A stretch of DNA of 64,000 nt from NCBI RefSeq assembly GCF_028372415.1, contig NC_092877.1, forward strand, positions 248,615,010 to 248,679,009. The letters run 5' to 3'. Both the position numbers and the translations under genes were made by a program. Source of the DNA: Notamacropus eugenii. Taxonomy: Eukaryota > Chordata > Mammalia > Diprotodontia > Macropodidae. The notes beneath the pieces are model-generated. The model saw only the letters and a program-made list of their open reading frames with translations. It did no database searches and was not told the DNA's origin. Positions 58,024-64,000 of this stretch are shown piece after piece (position 1 is the stretch's first letter; each line of letters opens with the position of its first letter).

Positions 58024-59610
58024 CAGAGGGCAAAGGGACAGGTGAATATGAAAGGATGATATATAAAAAATAACATTAATGGGTGAGAGAGGAATCTACT
58101 GGAAGAAAGAGAATGGAAGAGATAGAATGGGGTAAATTTTCACACATAAAAGAGGCAAGAAAAAGCTTTTACACTGGAGGGAAAGAGGTGGAAGGTGAGA
58201 GGGAATGATTGAACCTTACTCCTATGGGATATGGCTTAAGAGGGAGAACAACATACACATTCAATTGGGTATCAAAATCTATTTTACCCTACAGGGAAGC
58301 AGGGTGAAAGGAGATAATCAAGTGCAGAATGATAGACAGAAATGAGGTCAGTTTGGGGAAGGGAAAAGTCAGAAGCACCACTTTTGAAAAGGTCCAAGGT
58401 CAAAGGAAAATAGAATAAATGGGGTGTAGGATAGGATGGAGGAAAATATACTTAGTATTTCACAACATGACTGTTATGGAAGTGCTTTGCTTAACTATCC
58501 ATGTATATAACCCATAGCAATTTCCTTGCTTTCTCAATGAGGATGGCTGGTGAGAGAAGAATGGTGAGAATTTTGAATTCAAAATATTAAAAATAAATGT
58601 TAAAATGTTTTTTACTTGAAACTGGGTAATAAGAAACACAGGGAATGGAGTATATACATCTATTTTACCCTACAAGAAAGTAGAGGAGAATGGGATAAGA
58701 GTGGGGGCTGGTAGAAGGGAGGGCAGACTGGGGGAAGAAGTAATCAGAATGCATGTCATCTTGTGATGAGGGGAAGGGAGAGATGAGGTGAAAATTTGAA
58801 ACTCAAAATATTGTGGAAGTGAATGTTGAAAACTAAAAATCACTAAATTAAAAAAAATAAAAATCAAGTGTATCAACACACAATGTATTATTAAATTCTA
58901 GTTTCTAATCTATTCTGATATCCACTTTTATTTTGTGGATGACCTCATCCCATTTACATTCATAGTTATGATTACTGTGTTATTTTCCTCCATCCTACTT
59001 TCTTCTGTTTCTCTTCTCTCTTTTTATCCTGTCCTTCAAAAATCTGTTTTATTTTTAACCACTCCCTCCCTTATTCTGCCCCCCTTTTTGTCATTCCTCC
59101 ACCCTTTTCCTTAATTGCTTCCCTTTATATTTCACTACTGGGTATTTTACATTTCTTTACATAACTGAGTTTGAGTATGTGTGTTGTGTATGTGTCTGTA
59201 TGTATGTATCTGAGAGAGAGACACACACAAACATATTGAAAGAGAGAAATAGAGAGTGAGAGAAAGAAAGAGCGAGAGGGAAAGAGAGAGTACTACATTT
59301 ATCTGCATATAGATAGATATAGATATTCTTCCTTTAAGCAATGCCACCAAAAGTAAGCTTCTAGGATGGCCATTGACCCCACTATTTTCCTCTCCATTTT
59401 ACAAGCTCTTTCTTTCTTGCCCCTTTTATGTGAGAATTTTTTTTTCCCAATTCTACCTCTCCATTCTCCTTTATCTCATTGCATCCTTTGTTTTCTCAAC
59501 CCTTCTTTTTTGAGCTCTTACCCAAACAATTAATTTATATTCATTCCCTCTATCTATGTACATGCCCAAGTAATAATAACACCCTTAGGAGTTAAATATA
59601 TCATCTTGGG

Positions 59611-60574
59611 GGGCAGAGCCAAGATGGCAGAGTGAGAGCAACTGCTCACCTAAGGTCTTGGATAAACTCCTTCACATACCTCTGAAAGGAGAATCTGACC
59701 CAATTTTGGAGGTTTGGAATCCAGTAGGAGACAGACTGTGGTGGATTTAGAGCCCAGGACAGATTGGAAGATCAACTGGAAGGTTCTGCTCTGTGGGGGT
59801 GAGCCCATAGCACGCGGGGCAGAGAGTCCAGCGCAGTGGAGCAGAAGGGTCCCGGGAAACCTGAGAGCATCAGACAGAACCAGTGGAGCCACACTGGAGG
59901 GCAGGAGACCAGCCAAGCCAGTGAGAGCTGCTGAGCATCAGATATCAGCACAGAAGCTCCTGAGACTTTCAACCCACAGATTAAACATCGGTAACTCACC
60001 TACTAGAACTTCCAGAAGCCAGGATGGCAGAGTGATCAGTAAACGCTCTCTCCTCCCCCCTTGATGACCTTGAAAGAACCATAAAATGTTTCCCCAGAAA
60101 AATCCTGGAATAGAGGGAACAGCAGAGGTGGCCAATAGTCTCATAACACCTGAGGCTATGAAAAGAGCTAAGGGATGTTCCTCCTACTGTGGCGGAGGAA
60201 AACCAGAAGGACAGAGAACCCAGGGCAGAGAAAACTCACACGAGAACCCAGGCAAGCCTCAGCCCCAGGAGAGGAGCCCCAGGAGGGGTGGGAACTTGCA
60301 CTAGCTTCTAGGCATGCCTCAGCACTCCAGGGGAAATGGGTAGACAATAGGGCACTGGGATTACCATCCCCTGAGCTTGCCTTTGCCACAGTTCAGCTGA
60401 GGAGATCTCCCATGACCTGACCACTCCTCCCACACACTTAACAAGCTAACCCCAGGGCTGATCTGAGAAACACAAAACAAAAACCTGCTCTTAGCTGTTT
60501 CACACGTCAGCTCAACACAAAGTTCTGTAGCTTCTAACAGAAAGAATCAGAAACCACAACACACAATCAACATC
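59611..60574 (+). promoter_or_regulatory. L1 5'UTR with two start-like YY1 motifs
   Basis: GCCAAGATGGCAGAGTGA at 59618-59635 is echoed by GCCAGGATGGCAGAGTGA at 60018-60035, exactly 400 bases later. In human L1 a single YY1 site near the 5' end sets the transcription start. The doubled motif looks like a 5'UTR built by joining a new promoter in front of an old one. Confidence 0.6.
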
Positions 60575-61710
60575 ATGAATAAAAAAAAGCAAAATAAGAG
60601 TGAAAAAAACATAGAATCTTTCTATGAGGATATGGACTAAAACACAAATACCAAAGAGGTCAGTGCTGACATTGTACTTACATGTCAACTTCAGAAAGGA
60701 CTATGAACTGCTCTCAAGCACAACCAGCTCTCCCAGAACAGCTGAAGAAGGAAATCGAAGAAAAACTGGCCAATGATTTTAAAATTATAAAAAAAAAAAG
60801 AATTCACTGATGAGAACATCTTTTTGAAAAGTAAAATTGAACAAATGGAAAAGAAAGTACAAAAATTAACTGGAGGAAATAACTCCCTAAAAGGAACAGT
60901 TGGTCAAATGGAAAAGAAAACATAAAACCTAACTGGGAAAATTGGACAAATGGAAAAGGAAGTACAAAAATTAACTGGAGAAAATAACACCTTAAAAGGA
61001 AAAATTGGACAGATGCAAAAGGAGATACAAAAGTTAAGCAAAGAGAACAATTTGATAAAGATTACTATTGGGCAAGTAGAAACTAATGACTCAATGAGAC
61101 AGCAAGAATCAGTCAAGAAAATCTAAAGAATGAAAAGATAGAAGAAAATGTAAATTATCAGATTGGGAAAACAACTGATTTGTAAAATAGATTCAGGAGA
61201 GAAAATTTAAGAATTATTGAGCTGCCAGAAAGCCGGAAAAAAGAGTCTGGGCAATATCTTCTAGGAAATTATCACGGAAAACTGCCCAGAAGTGCTGGAT
61301 TCAGTGGGCAAAATAGTCATCAAAAGAATCCACCGTTCACTTCCCGAAAGGGATCCCAAACTCAAAATCCCAAGACATATCATTGCCAAATTCCAGAACT
61401 ACCTAGTGCAGGGGAAAATACTACAGGCAGTCAGAAAGAAACAATTCAAATTCAAGAAGTTACAGTAAGGATCACACAGAACCTTGCAGCTTCTACATTA
61501 AAAGATCAAAGTAATTGGAATCCAATATTCTATAAAGCAAAACAGTTGGGACTATAACCAAGGACCAACTACCCAGCAAAGTTCAGCATAACATTTCAGG
61601 CAAGGAGAAAGTCATTCAACGAAATAAGGGATTTCCAGAGCTTCCTGACCAAAACACCAGAACTCAATAGACAATTTGATCTTCAAATGCAGGTCTCAAG
61701 AGAATCATAA
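60575..61710 (+). pseudogene. L1 ORF1, broken
   Basis: ATG at 60575 (MNKKKQNKSEKN). TAA follows after about 21 codons, and more stops occur. A repeated coiled coil (60839-61069), RRM (TDL.NRFRRENLRIIELPES-like, 61165-61230) and C-terminal domain (NYPAKFSITFQARRKSFNE, 61567-61625) lie in the normal order. Stop TAA at 61708-61710. The N-terminus differs from the MPKKGKK start of the ORF1-only family. Confidence 0.85.
60839..61069 (+). repeat. Tandem coiled-coil repeats, 63-bp unit
   Basis: Four units at 60839-60901 (63 bp), 60902-60943 (42), 60944-61006 (63) and 61007-61069 (63). Each begins GG/GA-CA-ATGG and encodes an EQMEKKVQKLTGGNN-type heptad segment. All lengths are multiples of 21 bp, that is whole heptads. 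Confidence 0.85.
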
Positions 61711-62294
61711 AAAGGTGAACAGGGGGGAAAAAACAAAAACAAAAACTTGCTACTCAATTAGGGCAAACTGTTTAGCTCCCTATAAGGGAAGATGATACAT
61801 GTTAATCTTGAGAACTGTGCATCTATTATGAAATACAAAAGGGGTATACATAGAGGGAACAGGTATAAAGTAAATGATACCATGTTGAAAATATGATTTA
61901 AGCATGCAAAGGGATTGTAACAGGAGGTGTGAAAAGGAGAAAGCAGAAAATGGTAAATTACATCACAAGAAGAAGTACAAAATTGCAGTAGAGGGAAAGA
62001 GGGGAAGGAGATGAGCATTGTTTGAGAAGTACTCTCATCTAATTTGTTTCAAGGAGGGAAGAATAAACTTAAGTAGATAATCCTAGCTAGCTCTATAGGC
62101 AGTAGGAGGGGAAGGGGGAAGAAAGGGAAGGGAAACTGAAAGGGAGAGAAGAAGCAATAAGGGTAAAGGGGAGTAAAAGGGAGGGGGGCTAAAAGAAGGA
62201 AGGAAAGACTGCAGGAGGAGGTGGTGAAAAGTGAATACTATTGAGCAGGGGAAGGGAGATGGGAGAGCAAAAAGCATAAACAGTGGGAAAGAGG
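61711..62294 (+). other. L1 inter-ORF spacer, purine-rich
   Basis: 584 bases, near-colinear with 567-1146. A minus-strand frame at 62083-62310 has the same 75-codon length as that at 935-1162. Confidence 0.8.
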
Positions 62295-64000
62295 ATGGAG
62301 GGAAATACACAGATTGTAATCATATCTGTGAATGTGAATAAAATGAACTCTCCCATAAAACGGAGATGGATATCAGAATGGATTAAAAGCCATAACCCAA
62401 CAATAGGTTGTTTACAAGAAATACATTTGAGACAGGGGGAATACACACAGGATAAAGGTCAAACGTTAGAGCAGAACATATTGTGCTTCAGCTGATGTAA
62501 GAAAAGCTACAGTAGCAAAATAATCTCAGACAAAGCAAAAGCAGAAACAGATCTAATGAAAAGAGACAAGGATGGAAACTATGTCTTGCTAGAAGGCATC
62601 ATAGACAATGAAGCAATATCATTACTAAACATGTATGCTCCAGGTGGTATATCATCTAAATTCTTAGAATAGAGGTTGGAGGAGCTGAAGGAAGAAACTA
62701 ACACCAAAACTATACTAGGGGGGTACCTCAACCACCCCCTCTCTGAACTCGATAAAACTAACTTCAAAATAAACAAGAAAAAGGTTAAGGAGACAAATAA
62801 AAGTCTGGATATGGTAGATGTGATAGATCTATAGAAAAAACTGAACGGGAATAGAAAGGAATATACCTTTTCCTCAGGAGTACATGGCACATTTACAAAA
62901 ATAGACCATGTACAAGGACATAAAAATCTCACAGTCCAGTGAAGAAAGGCAGAGATAATCAATGCATCCTTCTCAGATCATAATGCAATTAAATGTGTGT
63001 ATATATATATATATATCAAAGGCCATGGAAAAATAAACCAAAAATCAATTGGAAACTAAATAATCTAATCCTAAAGAATGAGTGGGTTAAAGAAGAAATC
63101 ATAGGAACAATCAACAACTTCATTCAAGAGAATGACAATAATGAGATAACCTACCAAATCTTACGGGATATTGCAAAAGCAGTCCTTAGGGGAAGTTTTA
63201 TATCTTTGAATGTTTACATAAATAAAATAGAGAAAGGGGAGATCAGTGACTTGGGTATGCAACTGAAAAAGCTAGAAAAAGAACAAGTTGAAAATCCCCA
63301 AGTCAATTCCACGCTGGAAATACTGAAAACCAAAGGAGAGAGTAATAAAATTGAAATTAAGAAAACTATTGAATTAATAAACAAAACCAATAGTTAGTTT
63401 TATGAAAAAACTAATAATATCGATAATCCTTTGGTCAATTTGATTAAAAAAAGAAAGAAGAAAATCAAATAACTAATATTAAAAATGGAAGGAGTGAACT
63501 CACCACCAGTGAGGAGGAAATTAAAACAATAATTTGAAATTACTTTGCCCAACTTTATGCCCACAAATTCGATAATCTCAACGAGATGGATGAGTATTTT
63601 AAAAAATACAAATTGCCCAGATTAACAGAAGAGGACTTTGAATACTTAAACAACCCTATCTCAGAGAAAGAAATTGAACAAGCCATCAATGAACTCCCCA
63701 GGAAAAAATCTCCAGGGCCAGATGGATTCACAAGTGAATTCTATCAAACATATAAAAAGCAGTTAATTCCAATACTATGTAGACTATTTTTGAAAATTGA
63801 GGAAGAAGGAGTCCTCCCAAATTCTTTCTATGATACAAATATGATTTTTTTACCTAAACTAGAAAGAGACAAAACAGAGAAAGAAAATTATAGACTAATT
63901 TCTCTAATGAATATAGATGCAAAAATTTTAAATAAGATTTTAACAAAACGAATACAGCATCTTATCTTGAGAATAATACGTTATGATCAAGTAGGATTCA
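62295..64000 (+). pseudogene. L1 ORF2 N-terminal half, broken, runs off the window
   Basis: ATG at 62295 (MEGNTQIVIISVNVNKMNS). Endonuclease wording includes GCLQEIH (Thr lost), ISDKAKAET, LLNMYAPG and GYLNHPLSEL, where the expected GDFN has lost its Asp. A frameshift lies near 62445, TAG at about 62669, and a (TA)n patch at 62998-63017. The central domain (WKLNNLILKNEWVKEEIIG, 63050-63110) and RT start ([18 protein letters not shown], 63700-63750; [14 protein letters not shown] near 63890-63930) follow. Confidence 0.88.

Larger units (their letters stand above)
59611..64000 (+). mobile_element. L1 with intact 5' end, continuing past the window
   Basis: It starts GGGCAGAGCCAAGATGGCAG. The 5'UTR (59611-60574), ORF1 (60575-61710), spacer (61711-62294) and ORF2 from 62295 to the edge are present. 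It shares subfamily with the L1 at 1-5355. Early stops in ORF1 and a lost catalytic residue in the endonuclease show it is inactive. Only the left target site can be seen. Confidence 0.92.

Noticed and set aside
59714..60064. Plus-strand frame of 116 codons in the L1 5'UTR
   Set aside because: Not aligned with an equivalent frame in the related 5'UTR at 16589; probably chance in a GC-richer stretch.

Overview
This window is AT-rich nuclear DNA of a mammal, almost certainly a marsupial (metatherian). The evidence is the repeat content: many L1 LINEs whose 5' ends carry a GCCAAGATGGC start motif, L1 derivatives that keep ORF1 but have lost ORF2, an RTE-clade LINE, tRNA-derived MAR1/CORE-type SINEs, SINEs with RTE-like tails, L2/MIR relics and solo LTRs. 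The repeats look opossum-like, but species cannot be fixed without a database. I see no intact host gene, no RNA gene and no bacterial feature. The window reads as intergenic or intronic DNA built by repeated nested retrotransposition.

Layout: 1-14 kb is plus-strand L1 stacked on L1: a copy with full-length but broken ORF2 (1-5355), an older copy (5356-9650) cut by a solo LTR, and an ORF2-deleted copy (9651-14005) whose 3'UTR holds the same LTR family, itself split by an RTE LINE. 14-21.8 kb holds three more L1 or ORF1-only bodies, with a 612-bp class-I-like solo LTR (15950-16561, TSD ATGAC) and composite SINEs. 21.8-26.2 kb is SINEs, microsatellites and unassigned DNA. At 26.2-31.7 kb an antisense L1 derivative is interrupted by a well-preserved ORF1-only element (27797-30588) with a 13-15 bp target duplication. 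31.7-35.3 kb holds an L2/SINE nest and a processed pseudogene of an OTX-family homeobox gene, most likely OTX2 (33390 to about 35146, minus). 35.3-38.2 kb and 43.2-46.2 kb are two more full-length ORF1-only elements with target duplications. 38.2-43.2 kb and 46.2-53.9 kb are mainly unassigned sequence with L2, MIR and antisense L1 relics. At 53.9-59.6 kb an antisense L1 is interrupted by a fifth ORF1-only element, which in turn carries an antisense solo LTR. From 59611 a full 5'-end L1 (5'UTR, ORF1, spacer, ORF2) runs off the right edge.

The most interesting content is the ORF1-only lineage. At least five copies share one ORF2-loss junction just after the ORF2 start codon, one 3'UTR, and (in four) a microsatellite at one homologous site. 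That points to a single founder deletion amplified by L1 machinery in trans, like the half-L1 (HAL1) elements known in mammals. No ORF2 in the window is intact, so nothing here is expected to be autonomous today.
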